Below, one piece after another: positions 8,746 through 18,321 of a stretch of DNA of 64,000 nt (position 1 is the stretch's first letter; each line of letters opens with the position of its first letter). The translations under genes and the position numbers were made by a program. The notes under the pieces were generated by a model. The model had not been told where the DNA came from. It worked only from the letters and a program-made list of their open reading frames with translations, and searched no databases. This DNA comes from Sinorhizobium chiapasense (GTDB lineage Bacteria > Pseudomonadota > Alphaproteobacteria > Rhizobiales > Rhizobiaceae), in contig NZ_CP133148.1 in assembly GCF_036488675.1 (NCBI RefSeq), forward strand, positions 3,552,001 to 3,616,000, read 5' to 3'.

Positions 8746-11700
8746 ATGAATCAGGTCATTCGCTTCCTTCGATCCGGGCTGCGCTTTTTCCTTGCCGGCC
8801 TCGGCACTCTTGTGGTCCTGCTCCTCCTCATCATCGCCTTTGTCGGCTTCACGACACCCGGCGCGCGGCTCGTCGCCTGGGCAATCGAGAAATATGCCGC
8901 AACGCCCGACCAGATCGTCCGGATCTCGGATCCAAGCGCCCTGTTGACCGGCGATTTCAGGGCCGGCTCGGTCACGCTTTTCGATGGTAAGGGGATCTAT
9001 GCGGAAATCCGGGACCTGTCGGTCAACTGGTCGCCGGCCGAGCTCCTGTCCATGCGGTTCGATGCAAGCCATATTTCGGCGGGTTCGATCCGCGTCGAAC
9101 GCACCCCCATTCCCTCGACCGAGACGAGGGAGGTACGCAGGAGTTTCGCACTGCCGCTCGAGGTCAAGATCGACGCCTTCGATCTCAAGGAGATCATGAT
9201 CGGCAAGGCAATCGCCGGTGAGGATCAGTTCCTGACCGCGCGCGGCAGGGCCAACGCCACGAATTCGAGCATCGCCCTGGCCTTCGATGCCGCCGTACGC
9301 GATCGCCCGGAGGCGCACGCCGTCGCGGATATCGTCTTCAATCCGGGCGGCAACCAATTGAAACTGGAAGCGAATATCTCCGAACCGAAGGGAGGACTGC
9401 TCGCCAAGCTGCTCGGCTTGCCGGGCGAGCCGGCTGTCGGCATCGCCTTGACCGGAGAAGGGCCGCTTTCCGACTGGGCGGGATCGGGCATCGCCTCGCT
9501 TGACGGCAACGAGATTCTCCGGCTCGACGGACGCCATGTGCAGGCCGGGGACGGCATGCACCGGCTGGCCGTCTCCGGTGGCGGAGCCTTCGTTTCACTC
9601 GCGCCGGCGATCTTCAAGCCGCTGTTCGAAGGCACGACGAGCATTGACGTGACGGCTGTCTTCGACGGATCGAGCAAGGTCGAGATCGAGACCGGCAAGC
9701 TTTCGACCGGTGCACTGACGCTCGACGCCTCCGGGACGGTCAACAGCGAGGGCGAGAACAACCTTCAGGCAAGCCTTGCAGGCACCAGCGGCGCCATCGA
9801 CTTCCGCTGGCCGCTGAGGGAAGGCGAGTTCAGCGCGCTGATCAACACCGCCAATCTGTCGCTGATCGGCGACGGACAATCGGCGATCCTCGACGTCGCC
9901 GCCGATCTCCCTTCCGTCTCGCTGCCGCAGATGAGCCTTGGCGCCGTTCGGCTTTCGGCGCAAAGCGACGCTTTCAATCTGCAAACGCAATCCGGACCGC
10001 TGAAGACGACCGTCGAGGTCGGCGAGAGCCGTTTTGCAAGCGCGGATCTCGACCGGGCGATCAGGGCGCCGCTGAAGCTCGACGGAACGATCGATGTCCG
10101 CCCGGAGAACATCCGCTTCGATCCGCTGACGATCGAAAGCGCGAGTGTCGGCGGCAGCGTCACCGGCAACCTGAACCGCGTCAATACGACGGTCGAGGCA
10201 GCCTTCAAGCTGTTCGCGATGCCTGGCGTTCTGCCACCCGGCATCGCTGCAAAGTTCGACAACACGATTGCGGCAACTGGAAGCGTCGCGACCGGTGAGG
10301 ACGGCAGCGTCCGGCTGAGCGGGCTGGAAGTCAAATCCGGAACCCTGGACGCTTCGGGTACCGTGACGCTCGCCGACAGCGCGTTGACCGCAGATATCGA
10401 GGGCAATTTGCCCGATCTCGGCAGGCTCATCGCCGACGCCCGGGGTGCGGCGGCGTTCCGTGCTTCGATCTCCGGTCCGCTCAACGAACTCGGCATCAAA
10501 GCGGAGCTGACCTCCAGCGGCGCAACGCTGGCCGGCCGCATGCTGGAAGAACTCAGAATCAACGCCGATGCGACGGCGACGCCGAACAACCCTCAAGCCA
10601 AACTGACCGCAACCGGAAACCTCGGCGGCCAGGCGATCAACGCAAGGGCCGATGTGGTCTCCGAGAACGGCCGCACCTCGATCCCGACCCTGGAGGCGAC
10701 GATCGGCGACAACCGGCTGACCGGCGCACTCAATCTGACGCCGGACTTCAAGCCGGACGGCACGGTCGACTTCAACCTGCCCGACCTCGGCCTGCTGGCC
10801 GCGATGGCCGGCCAGACCGCATCCGGCGATCTCGCCGGTTCGGCAACGGTACGCACCGTCAATGGCGTCACTTCCGTGTCGGTCAAGGCAAGCGGCGGCA
10901 GCATCAGCCGCGATGCGCTGACGATTGCCAAACCCACCGCCGATATCACCATCGCCGATATCGCCAGGCTGGCGATCCGGGGCAACATCGGTGCGGAAAG
11001 CCTCGGGCAGGGAGAGAACCGCCTCTCGGGCCTCGCTCTCGCCTTCGAGCAGCAGGCGGGACGGACCGGCTTCTCGATCGATGCCGCCTATGATGGCGCG
11101 CCGGTCGCAGCCACGGGCGATCTCGTCAGCGATGCCGGTCGCACGGAAATCCGGCTGGCATCCTTCTCGGCAACCCCGAAGCGGGTTCCGCTGCAGCTTG
11201 CCGCGCCGACGACGATCGCCATCGAGAACGGCATCGTTCGCCTCAGCGACCTCACCATCCTTGCGTCGGACGGCACGATTGTCGTCGCCGGCACCGCCGG
11301 CGAAGAGCTCGACATTTCGGCGCAAATCAACGCGCTCCCCGCGACCCTGATCAACACCTTCGCCCCGACGCTCGGCGCCGAGGGCACGATCGGCGGCACC
11401 GTCGATGTCAGCGGGGCGGCAGCAGCACCGGTGGTCGGGTACGAGCTCGGCTGGAACGGCGCATCCATCGCATCGGTTCGCTCCGCCGGCATCGTCGCGC
11501 AGGACGTCATGGCGAAAGGCACGATCACGGTCGCCGCAGGCGATGTCCGCTTCGATCCGACGACGATCGAGAGCGGCGGCTTCCATGGCAACGTCACCGG
11601 CCGCCTGGACCGTGCCAATGCAACCGCCGAGGTGGCCTTCAAGCTCTTTGCCGAACCGCATCTGCTGCCCCCCAATCTTGCCGCAAAATTCGACCGGACG

Positions 11701-14700
11701 ATCGCGGTATCCGGCAAGGTCGAAACCGGCGAAGGCGGCAGCGTCAGACTGAGCGCGCTCGAACTCACGTCCGGCACCATCGACGCCCGCGGCACCGCCG
11801 CGCTTGCGGATGGCGCCCTGACGGCGGCCATCGAAGGCACGCTGCCCACCCTCGGCAAGCTGCTTGCGGACGCAGAGGGCACAGCCGCATTCAGCGCCGA
11901 CATCTCCGGTCCGCTCAACGAACTCGGCATCAAAGCGGAGCTGACCTCCAGCGGCGCAACGCTGGCCGGCCGCACGTTGACGGACTTGATGATCAATGCC
12001 GACGTGACGGCCAAGCCCGGCAGCCCGCAGGCAAAGCTGACTGCAACCGGCGCGCTCGGCGGCCAGGCGATCAATATCCGGGCGGATGTGGTGTCCGAGA
12101 ACGGTCGCACCTCGATCCCGACCCTGGAGGCGACGATCGGCGACAACCGGCTGACTGGCGCACTCAATCTGACGCCCGACTTCAAGCCGGACGGCACGGT
12201 CGACTTCAACCTGCCCGACCTCGGCCTTCTGGCCGCGATGGCCGGCCAGACCGCGTCCGGCGATCTCGCGGGTTCCGCGACGGTACGCACCGTCAATGGC
12301 GTCACTTCCGTGTCAGTCAAGGCAAGCGGCGGCGGTATCAAGCGCGACGCCTTGACGATCGCAAGACCTGTCGCCGACATCAGCATTGCCGATGTCGCCG
12401 CGCTCGCGATCAGGGGCAGCGTCCGGGCAGACAGCATCTCGCAGGGGGCAAACCGTGTCTCAGGCCTCAACCTGACTTTCGACCAGCAGGGTGGCAGGAC
12501 GGGTTTTTCCATCGACGGAAACTATGATGGCGGGCCGGTCGCAGCCACGGGCGATCTCGTCAGCGATGCCGGTCGCACGGAAATCCGGCTGGCATCCTTC
12601 TCGGCAACCCCGAAGCGGGTTCCGCTGCAGCTTGCCGCGCCGACGACGATCGCCATCGAGAACGGCATCGTTCGCCTCAGCGACCTCACCATCCTTGCGT
12701 CGGACGGCACGATTGTCGTCGCCGGCACCGCCGGCGAAGAGCTCGACATTTCGGCGCAAATCAACGCGCTCCCCGCGACCCTGATCAACACCTTCGCCCC
12801 GACGCTCGGCGCCGAGGGCACGATCGGCGGCACCGTCGATGTCAGCGGGGCGGCAGCAGCACCGGTGGTCGGGTACGAGCTCGGCTGGAACGGCGCATCC
12901 ATCGCATCGGTTCGCTCCGCCGGCATCGTCGCGCAGGACGTCATGGCGAAAGGCACGATCACGGTCGCCGCAGGCGATGTCCGCTTCGATCCGACGACGA
13001 TCGAGAGCGGCGGCTTCCATGGCAACGTCACCGGCCGCCTGGACCGTGCCAATGCAACCGCCGAGGTGGCCTTCAAGCTCTTTGCCGAACCGCATCTGCT
13101 GCCCCCCAATCTTGCCGCAAAATTCGACCGGACGATCGCGGTATCCGGCAAGGTCGAAACCGGCGAAGGCGGCAGCGTCAGACTGAGCGCGCTCGAACTC
13201 ACGTCCGGCACCATCGACGCCCGCGGCACCGCCGCGCTTGCGGATGGCGCCCTGACGGCGGCCATCGAAGGCACGCTGCCCACCCTCGGCAAGCTGCTTG
13301 CGGACGCAGAGGGCACAGCCGCATTCAGCGCCGACATCTCCGGTCCGCTCAACGAACTCGGCATCAAAGCGGAGCTGACCTCCAGCGGCGCAACGCTGGC
13401 CGGCCGCACGTTGACGGACTTGATGATCAATGCCGACGTGACGGCCAAGCCCGGCAGCCCGCAGGCAAAGCTGACTGCAACCGGCGCGCTCGGCGGCCAG
13501 GCGATCAATATCCGGGCGGATGTGGTGTCCGAGAACGGTCGCACCTCGATCCCGACCCTGGAGGCGACGATCGGCGACAACCGGCTGACTGGCGCACTCA
13601 ATCTGACGCCCGACTTCAAGCCGGACGGCACGGTCGACTTCAACCTGCCCGACCTCGGCCTTCTGGCCGCGATGGCCGGCCAGACCGCGTCCGGCGATCT
13701 CGCGGGTTCCGCGACGGTACGCACCGTCAATGGCGTCACTTCCGTGTCAGTCAAGGCAAGCGGCGGCGGTATCAAGCGCGACGCCTTGACGATCGCAAGA
13801 CCTGTCGCCGACATCAGCATTGCCGATGTCGCCGCGCTCGCGATCAGGGGCAGCGTCCGGGCAGACAGCATCTCGCAGGGGGCAAACCGTGTCTCAGGCC
13901 TCAACCTGACTTTCGACCAGCAGGGTGGCAGGACGGGTTTTTCCATCGACGGAAACTATGATGGCGGGCCGGTCGCAGCCACGGGCGATCTCGTCAGCGA
14001 TGCCGGTCGCACGGAAATCCGCCTCGCCTCCTTCTCGGCAACGCCGAGACGCATTCCGTTGAGGCTTGCCAATCCCACCGTCGTTGCGATCGGCAACGGC
14101 GTCGTGCGTCTCAACGACATCGTCATTCAGGCGTCGAGGGGTACCATCACGGTCACCGGCAAAGCGGGGGAAAGGCTCGACATCTCGGCGCGACTGAACG
14201 CCTTGCCTGCGGCACTGATCAACACCTTCGCGCCCACTCTTGGTGCGGAAGGCACGATCGCCGGAACAGTCGACATCGACGGCACACCGGCCGCACCGGT
14301 GGTCGCATACGATCTCAGGTGGAGCGGTGCGTCCGTCGCGCCAGTCCGTTCCGCCGGAATCGGCGCCGTCGACATTTCCGCGAACGGCAGGCTTGTCAAC
14401 AACCGCGTCACGCTCGACACCGTGTTGTCCGGTGCTTCCGGGCTTTCCATCAGGGGTGGCGGCACCGTGGAGCTCGGTGGTGCGATGCCGCTTTCGATGA
14501 GATTTTCGGGCAACGTGCCCTTCGCGCTGCTTGCCAATCTTATGGCGCAAAACGGCTTCACGCTCACCGGGTCCGCAACGGTCGATCTTTCCATTTCCGG
14601 CTCCGCGAGGGCGCCGCAGATCAGCGGCACGATCAGGACTGCCGGCGGTCGGCTGGTCGACGTTCGGCGCAATCTCGCTCTCAACGACCTGACGGCAAAC

Positions 14701-15789
14701 GTCACGCTCGACGGCAGGCAGGCGACGATTTCGAGACTTTCCGCCAATCTCGCCAGCGGCGGCTCGATCGAGGCAAGCGGCACCGTCGGGATCGCTGCCA
14801 ATTCCGGTTTTCCTGCGGATTTGCGCATCCGCCTCAACAACGCAACCTATGTCGACGGCACGCTCTTCACCGCGAATCTCGCCGGTGACTTGACGCTCAA
14901 AGGTCCACTCGTCGCGACGCCGGTGCTCGGCGGCAGGCTGACGATCCGCCGCGCGGCGATCACCGTTCCGGAAAAACTGCCAACGTCGCTCACTGCGATC
15001 GACATCACGCACAGGAACGCCCCGGCCAGAGTGCAGCAGATGACAAGGACTTTGCGCAGAGACACCTCGGCAGGGGCCAACGCCAGAGGCGTCATCGCCT
15101 TCGATCTTGTCGTCAGTGCTCCCGGACAGTTTTTCATGCGCGGGCGCGGTATCGACGCGGAGCTCGGCGGCGAGCTGACGATCCGTGGCACGGCCGTGCA
15201 GCCAATCGTTTCCGGCGGCTTCGACATGCGGCGCGGACGGCTCGAAATTCTCGGCAAGCGCCTCACCTTTACCCGAGGGCGGATCGGTTTCGGCGGCGAC
15301 CTGATCCCGACGCTCGATCTCGACGCAACTTCGAGTGCCGGTTCGACGACCATCACCGTCAATGTCTCCGGGCTCGCCAACAATCCGCAGGTGACGTTCT
15401 CGTCCTCGCCGGCGCTGCCGCAGGACGAAATACTGGCACGCCTCATCTTCAACCGGTCGCTCAACAACCTGTCGGCATTCCAGATCGCCCAGCTCGCGTC
15501 GGCCGTCAGCCAGCTCGCCGGCGGTGGCTCGACCTCCCTGCTCGACGGCCTGCGCAACAAGCTTGGCGTCGACGATCTCGATGTGACGACCGACGAGAGT
15601 GGCGGCACCCAGGTGCGCGCCGGCAAATACCTGAACGACCGGACCTATCTCGAATTGCAACAGGGCTCGGGGGCCAGCGCCGGCAAGGCCGTGATCAACC
15701 TCGATGTCGGCAGGGGCGTCAAGCTGCGAGGTGAAGCGGGTGGAGACGGATCGGCAGCCGGCGGTGTCTTCTTCGAGAGGGAATACTAG
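8746..15789 (+). CDS. tamB: TamB-like translocation and assembly module protein, enlarged by internal duplication
   Basis: Inner-membrane-anchored, periplasm-spanning partner of TamA, thought to move lipid or outer-membrane protein across the envelope. It has an N-terminal transmembrane segment (about residues 12-38) and a long beta-rich repetitive body. The C-terminal DUF490/TamB domain holds RGRLEILGKRLTFTRGRIGF, LPQDEILARLIFNRS and a final FFEREY. At 2347 residues it is unusually long. Residues about 785-1262 and 1263-1740 are identical copies of a 478-residue unit; a diverged copy with the same period precedes them (about 307-784) and a partial diverged one follows. See the repeat entry for the DNA evidence. 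Confidence 0.92.
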   Translation: MNQVIRFLRSGLRFFLAGLGTLVVLLLLIIAFVGFTTPGARLVAWAIEKYAATPDQIVRISDPSALLTGDFRAGSVTLFDGKGIYAEIRDLSVNWSPAELLSMRFDASHISAGSIRVERTPIPSTETREVRRSFALPLEVKIDAFDLKEIMIGKAIAGEDQFLTARGRANATNSSIALAFDAAVRDRPEAHAVADIVFNPGGNQLKLEANISEPKGGLLAKLLGLPGEPAVGIALTGEGPLSDWAGSGIASLDGNEILRLDGRHVQAGDGMHRLAVSGGGAFVSLAPAIFKPLFEGTTSIDVTAVFDGSSKVEIETGKLSTGALTLDASGTVNSEGENNLQASLAGTSGAIDFRWPLREGEFSALINTANLSLIGDGQSAILDVAADLPSVSLPQMSLGAVRLSAQSDAFNLQTQSGPLKTTVEVGESRFASADLDRAIRAPLKLDGTIDVRPENIRFDPLTIESASVGGSVTGNLNRVNTTVEAAFKLFAMPGVLPPGIAAKFDNTIAATGSVATGEDGSVRLSGLEVKSGTLDASGTVTLADSALTADIEGNLPDLGRLIADARGAAAFRASISGPLNELGIKAELTSSGATLAGRMLEELRINADATATPNNPQAKLTATGNLGGQAINARADVVSENGRTSIPTLEATIGDNRLTGALNLTPDFKPDGTVDFNLPDLGLLAAMAGQTASGDLAGSATVRTVNGVTSVSVKASGGSISRDALTIAKPTADITIADIARLAIRGNIGAESLGQGENRLSGLALAFEQQAGRTGFSIDAAYDGAPVAATGDLVSDAGRTEIRLASFSATPKRVPLQLAAPTTIAIENGIVRLSDLTILASDGTIVVAGTAGEELDISAQINALPATLINTFAPTLGAEGTIGGTVDVSGAAAAPVVGYELGWNGASIASVRSAGIVAQDVMAKGTITVAAGDVRFDPTTIESGGFHGNVTGRLDRANATAEVAFKLFAEPHLLPPNLAAKFDRTIAVSGKVETGEGGSVRLSALELTSGTIDARGTAALADGALTAAIEGTLPTLGKLLADAEGTAAFSADISGPLNELGIKAELTSSGATLAGRTLTDLMINADVTAKPGSPQAKLTATGALGGQAINIRADVVSENGRTSIPTLEATIGDNRLTGALNLTPDFKPDGTVDFNLPDLGLLAAMAGQTASGDLAGSATVRTVNGVTSVSVKASGGGIKRDALTIARPVADISIADVAALAIRGSVRADSISQGANRVSGLNLTFDQQGGRTGFSIDGNYDGGPVAATGDLVSDAGRTEIRLASFSATPKRVPLQLAAPTTIAIENGIVRLSDLTILASDGTIVVAGTAGEELDISAQINALPATLINTFAPTLGAEGTIGGTVDVSGAAAAPVVGYELGWNGASIASVRSAGIVAQDVMAKGTITVAAGDVRFDPTTIESGGFHGNVTGRLDRANATAEVAFKLFAEPHLLPPNLAAKFDRTIAVSGKVETGEGGSVRLSALELTSGTIDARGTAALADGALTAAIEGTLPTLGKLLADAEGTAAFSADISGPLNELGIKAELTSSGATLAGRTLTDLMINADVTAKPGSPQAKLTATGALGGQAINIRADVVSENGRTSIPTLEATIGDNRLTGALNLTPDFKPDGTVDFNLPDLGLLAAMAGQTASGDLAGSATVRTVNGVTSVSVKASGGGIKRDALTIARPVADISIADVAALAIRGSVRADSISQGANRVSGLNLTFDQQGGRTGFSIDGNYDGGPVAATGDLVSDAGRTEIRLASFSATPRRIPLRLANPTVVAIGNGVVRLNDIVIQASRGTITVTGKAGERLDISARLNALPAALINTFAPTLGAEGTIAGTVDIDGTPAAPVVAYDLRWSGASVAPVRSAGIGAVDISANGRLVNNRVTLDTVLSGASGLSIRGGGTVELGGAMPLSMRFSGNVPFALLANLMAQNGFTLTGSATVDLSISGSARAPQISGTIRTAGGRLVDVRRNLALNDLTANVTLDGRQATISRLSANLASGGSIEASGTVGIAANSGFPADLRIRLNNATYVDGTLFTANLAGDLTLKGPLVATPVLGGRLTIRRAAITVPEKLPTSLTAIDITHRNAPARVQQMTRTLRRDTSAGANARGVIAFDLVVSAPGQFFMRGRGIDAELGGELTIRGTAVQPIVSGGFDMRRGRLEILGKRLTFTRGRIGFGGDLIPTLDLDATSSAGSTTITVNVSGLANNPQVTFSSSPALPQDEILARLIFNRSLNNLSAFQIAQLASAVSQLAGGGSTSLLDGLRNKLGVDDLDVTTDESGGTQVRAGKYLNDRTYLELQQGSGASAGKAVINLDVGRGVKLRGEAGGDGSAAGGVFFEREY
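11100..14021 (+). repeat. In-frame 1434-bp tandem duplication inside tamB
   Basis: The sequence from 11100 to 12587 recurs from 12534 to 14021 (offset 1434 bp, 478 codons). The encoded copies are identical, and the two antisense translations of the block also match apart from one residue at an end, so the DNA must be essentially identical. The match breaks at 11099 versus 12533 and at 12588 versus 14022. A diverged older copy with the same spacing lies upstream: SGPLNELGIKAEL is encoded near 10470, 11904 and 13338. Confidence 0.95.
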
Positions 15790-15795
15790 ATCACG

Positions 15796-16620
15796 ATGAT
15801 TTCGGTCGAATCGACCCAAAATCGACCCGTCGAGCCGCCTATGCAAATCCAAGAGATCGACCTGCCGCCCTGCTTCCGCGACCGGCTTTCGGGCTACGCG
15901 TCACAAAAGGACACGCTTGGCCAGTCGACGTCCACTGTGTTCCTGCTCAGCGCCGACGACCGGCCCTCGCTTGTCCTCAAACATGAAAAGTCAGGACCGT
16001 TCGCGGAAAACGAGGCGGCGCGTCTCAAGTGGCTGAGGGCGCAGAGCGTGCCCTGTCCGCGAGTTCTCGGGCAAGAGCAGCATGCAGGACAGACCTGGCT
16101 GTTGATGGAGGCGGTCGAGGGGATCGACCTTGCCTCGTCTCCGCTCACGCCTGCCCAACGCATCGCCATTCTTGCCGATGCCCTCCGCAGCCTGCACCGC
16201 CTCGACCCGGCCACTTGCCCGTTCGATCACCAACTGAGGAGGCGCATCGCCGCCGCGGAGGCGCGCATGGACGCCGGCCTTGTCGATGAGAGTGATTTCG
16301 ACGACGAACGGCAGGGAAGGACGGCGAGAGAGCTCGTCTGCGAGCTTCAAGCGCGGATCCCGAAGGGCGAGCAGTTGGTGGTGACCCATGGCGACGCCTG
16401 CTTGCCCAACATCGTCGCGCGAGCGGACCGATTCGCTGGCTTCATCGATTGCGGCCGCCTCGGCGTTGCGGATCTTCATCAGGACATCGCACTCGCCTGC
16501 CGAAGCATCGGCTACAATCTGGGAGAGGACTGGGTTCAGCCCTTTCTCGACCGATATGGGTTGCCGGATCCCGATCCGGAAAAGCTTGCCTACTACCGCC
16601 TTCTGGACGAGTTTTTCTGA
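15796..16620 (+). CDS. APH(3')-II-like aminoglycoside phosphotransferase
   Basis: Predicted ATP-dependent kinase of the APH family (274 residues). It contains VVTHGDACLPNI, with the catalytic Asp and metal-binding Asn, and GFIDCGRLGVADLHQDIALA with the second metal Asp. It also has the LHRLDPATCPFDHQ region and ends RLLDEFF, all close to the neomycin/kanamycin enzyme APH(3')-IIa. It starts 6 bp after tamB, so it may share that transcript. The first ATG has only a distant purine-rich site; MQIQEIDLP at 15841 is an alternative start. Resistance activity is an inference; the gene may have another native substrate. Confidence 0.85.
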   Translation: MISVESTQNRPVEPPMQIQEIDLPPCFRDRLSGYASQKDTLGQSTSTVFLLSADDRPSLVLKHEKSGPFAENEAARLKWLRAQSVPCPRVLGQEQHAGQTWLLMEAVEGIDLASSPLTPAQRIAILADALRSLHRLDPATCPFDHQLRRRIAAAEARMDAGLVDESDFDDERQGRTARELVCELQARIPKGEQLVVTHGDACLPNIVARADRFAGFIDCGRLGVADLHQDIALACRSIGYNLGEDWVQPFLDRYGLPDPDPEKLAYYRLLDEFF

Positions 16621-16814
16621 AGCTGACGGGCGTGGACAGTTTCCGCTCGACTCGCGCATTGTTCGAGCTTCTTCCTCAAAAAACGCAGCACCCTCCACGC
16701 ACGACCGGACGTGGCCACCTGCGGGAATTGGGGTAGCGCCTGCGAGCCCCTCCCATTGTGGAGAGTTCAGAAAGGAAGGGCGAAACGACAGGGCAGCGGC
16801 ACACGGCCGCCTTG

Positions 16815-17291
16815 TCAGGCGGCGTTTCGGTCGACGCCGAACGCGTCCAATACCTCGCTTTCGTCATTGGCGGTGAACAGCGCCCATATGTGCCCGAACG
16901 GATCGATGAGGGCGCCGACCCGATCTCCCGTCGGCAGCGTCTCGGCGGCATTGCGCAGGCTCGCGCCAGAACCGATTGCCCGTCCGAGCACCCGGTCCAC
17001 ATCGTCGACGTGGAGTTCGAGGATGGCCGCGGTCGTGCCGAGCGCGTGCGGCGACCGCGGTCCGCCAAGCCCCGGCTCGGCATCCCGGCGCGGATTTGCG
17101 CCTGCGACGCGGAAGACGGAATCGCCGATGCAAAGGTCGGCGCTCGTCAGGATGCCGCTCCACTCATGGCGCTGCAGAAGCTCGGCGCCGAAGACGTCAC
17201 GATAGAACGCGATCGCTCGCTCCTCGTCCCCATGCCTGACGAACAGCTTTATGCAAATCTGCCGTGCAGGGCCGCCATTGTACATGGCCAT
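16815..17291 (-). CDS. VOC-superfamily protein (glyoxalase/PhnB-like)
   Basis: A 158-residue single-gene protein with the vicinal-oxygen-chelate fold pattern: ICIKLFVRHGDEERAIAFYRDVFGAELL at the N-terminus and a second half ending DPFGHIWALFT. Such proteins include metal-dependent glyoxalases, dioxygenases and antibiotic-binding proteins; the function here is not assignable. Start 17291 (MAMYNGG) is taken because GGGAGG lies 5 bases upstream; reading extends in frame to 17336 without a better site. A large palindrome lies 40 bp upstream. Confidence 0.75.
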   Translation of the reverse strand: MAMYNGGPARQICIKLFVRHGDEERAIAFYRDVFGAELLQRHEWSGILTSADLCIGDSVFRVAGANPRRDAEPGLGGPRSPHALGTTAAILELHVDDVDRVLGRAIGSGASLRNAAETLPTGDRVGALIDPFGHIWALFTANDESEVLDAFGVDRNAA

Positions 17292-17330
17292 GACAACCTC
17301 CCAGGATCGCGATGAACGTGATTGTTTCCA

Positions 17331-17430
17331 CTGCATGATTCCTCAAATCGGAACCGATTTGAGGAATCATGCAGCAACTCAAAGTGCTACAGCGACCTTT
17401 GCGCGTCTCAAGAGACGCGCGGCGCTGTAG
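17331..17430. repeat. RIME1-like intergenic element (two large palindromes)
   Basis: The first palindrome, 17331-17374, has 21-bp perfect arms around a central AA. The second, 17387-17430, has nested arms: CTACAGCG/CGCTGTAG outside and CGCGTCT-CAAG-AGACGCG inside. Two big palindromes in about 100 bp match the description of Rhizobium-specific intergenic mosaic elements of the RIME1 kind. It lies between the VOC gene promoter and the IS66 element. Confidence 0.75.
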
Positions 17431-17460
17431 AGAACGAGTACGGATGCGGAAAGACGCCGC

Positions 17461-17468
17461 GCACTTTC
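17461..17468. repeat. 8-bp target-site duplication, left copy
   Basis: GCACTTTC directly abuts the left end of the IS66-family element and is repeated exactly at 20598-20605. Confidence 0.9.
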
Positions 17469-17560
17469 GTATCCCTCCGGCGGGGACCGCCTTGCGAAGT
17501 TCCGCTTATCCCGTGAGTCTGCGCTCTTAAGAGTGGACTTAAGAGCGCACTGAGCAATTC

Positions 17561-17899
17561 ATGGGACATGCAGTTTTGCTGACCGGACCAGAGCGGCGGC
17601 GGCGGTGGTCGTTGGAAGATCGCGCGCAGATACTGGCAGAGGCTTTCGCCCCAGGCGCGGTTGTTTCCGAAGTTGCACGCCGCTTCGAGGTTTCGACCGG
17701 CCTGATTTACACATGGCGGCGGCAGGCTTTGGTCCAAGAGGCCGAGCCCGCCTTTGTGCCGGCAAAGCTCGTTGACTCTGCCAGCAGTGACGCAGTCGAA
17801 TTGGCCATGGCGGTGGACTTCCCGAACGGCGTCAAGGTGAGAATTGGCTCAGCAGCGCCATGCGACCTGGCAGCCGCGATCATGCGGGCGCTCAAATGA
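17561..17899 (+). CDS. tnpA: IS66 accessory protein TnpA
   Basis: A 112-residue IS66 OrfA-type protein. The N-terminal helix-turn-helix reads RRRWSLEDRAQILAEAF followed by VVSEVARRFEVSTGLIYTWRR, as in transposase_8-like DNA-binding domains. The C-terminal half contains VDFPNGVKVRIG. Its stop overlaps the tnpB start in ATGA, suggesting translational coupling. It is required together with TnpB and TnpC for IS66 transposition. Confidence 0.9.
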   Translation: MGHAVLLTGPERRRRWSLEDRAQILAEAFAPGAVVSEVARRFEVSTGLIYTWRRQALVQEAEPAFVPAKLVDSASSDAVELAMAVDFPNGVKVRIGSAAPCDLAAAIMRALK

Positions 17900-18243
17900 T
17901 CCCGATCAGTTCCGGGGTGCGGGTGTGGATCGCGAGCGGTCACTGCGACATGCGCAAGGGCATGCAGGGTCTGGCTCTGCTGGTGCAGGAGGGCCTCGGT
18001 CGCGATCCGTTTAAGGGCGACGTCTTCGTCTTTCGCGGTCGTAGCGGCCGACTGATAAAAGCCCTTTGGCATGATGGGATCGGCCTATCGTTGTATGCGA
18101 AACGGCTCGAGCGCGGCCGCTTCATCTGGCCGGCGACGGAGAGTGGCGCAATCGCGCTGACCGCCGGTCAGATGTCCTATCTGCTGGAGGGGATTGATTG
18201 GCGAAATCCGCAGCAGACATGGCGGCCGACGAGTGCCGGGTGA
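17896..18243 (+). CDS. tnpB: IS66 accessory protein TnpB
   Basis: A 115-residue protein of the IS66 Orf2 family. The family core is GHCDMRKGMQGLALLVQ, then PFKGDVFVFRGRSGRLIKAL and GIGLSLYAKRLERGRFIWP. The start is the ATG overlapping the tnpA stop; an in-frame ATG at 17860 inside tnpA is unlikely. Its exact role in transposition is not known. Confidence 0.92.
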   Translation: MIPISSGVRVWIASGHCDMRKGMQGLALLVQEGLGRDPFKGDVFVFRGRSGRLIKALWHDGIGLSLYAKRLERGRFIWPATESGAIALTAGQMSYLLEGIDWRNPQQTWRPTSAG

Positions 18244-18321
18244 GCCGCCCGAACGCGAATATTCCGGGGCAAGTCCTTTGAAACACTAGGCAAATCAGGA
18301 CTTCTGTGATTCACTTCGGGC

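Noticed and set aside
11088..13946. Two nearly identical 474-residue open frames on the minus strand inside tamB
   Set aside because: They are antisense shadows of the duplicated tamB segment in GC-rich DNA, with low-complexity Ser/Pro/Ala composition and no family resemblance. They were useful only as proof of DNA identity between copies.
9666..14021. CRISPR-like or satellite array
   Set aside because: The units are 1434 bp, contiguous, coding and in frame, so this is a gene-internal tandem duplication.
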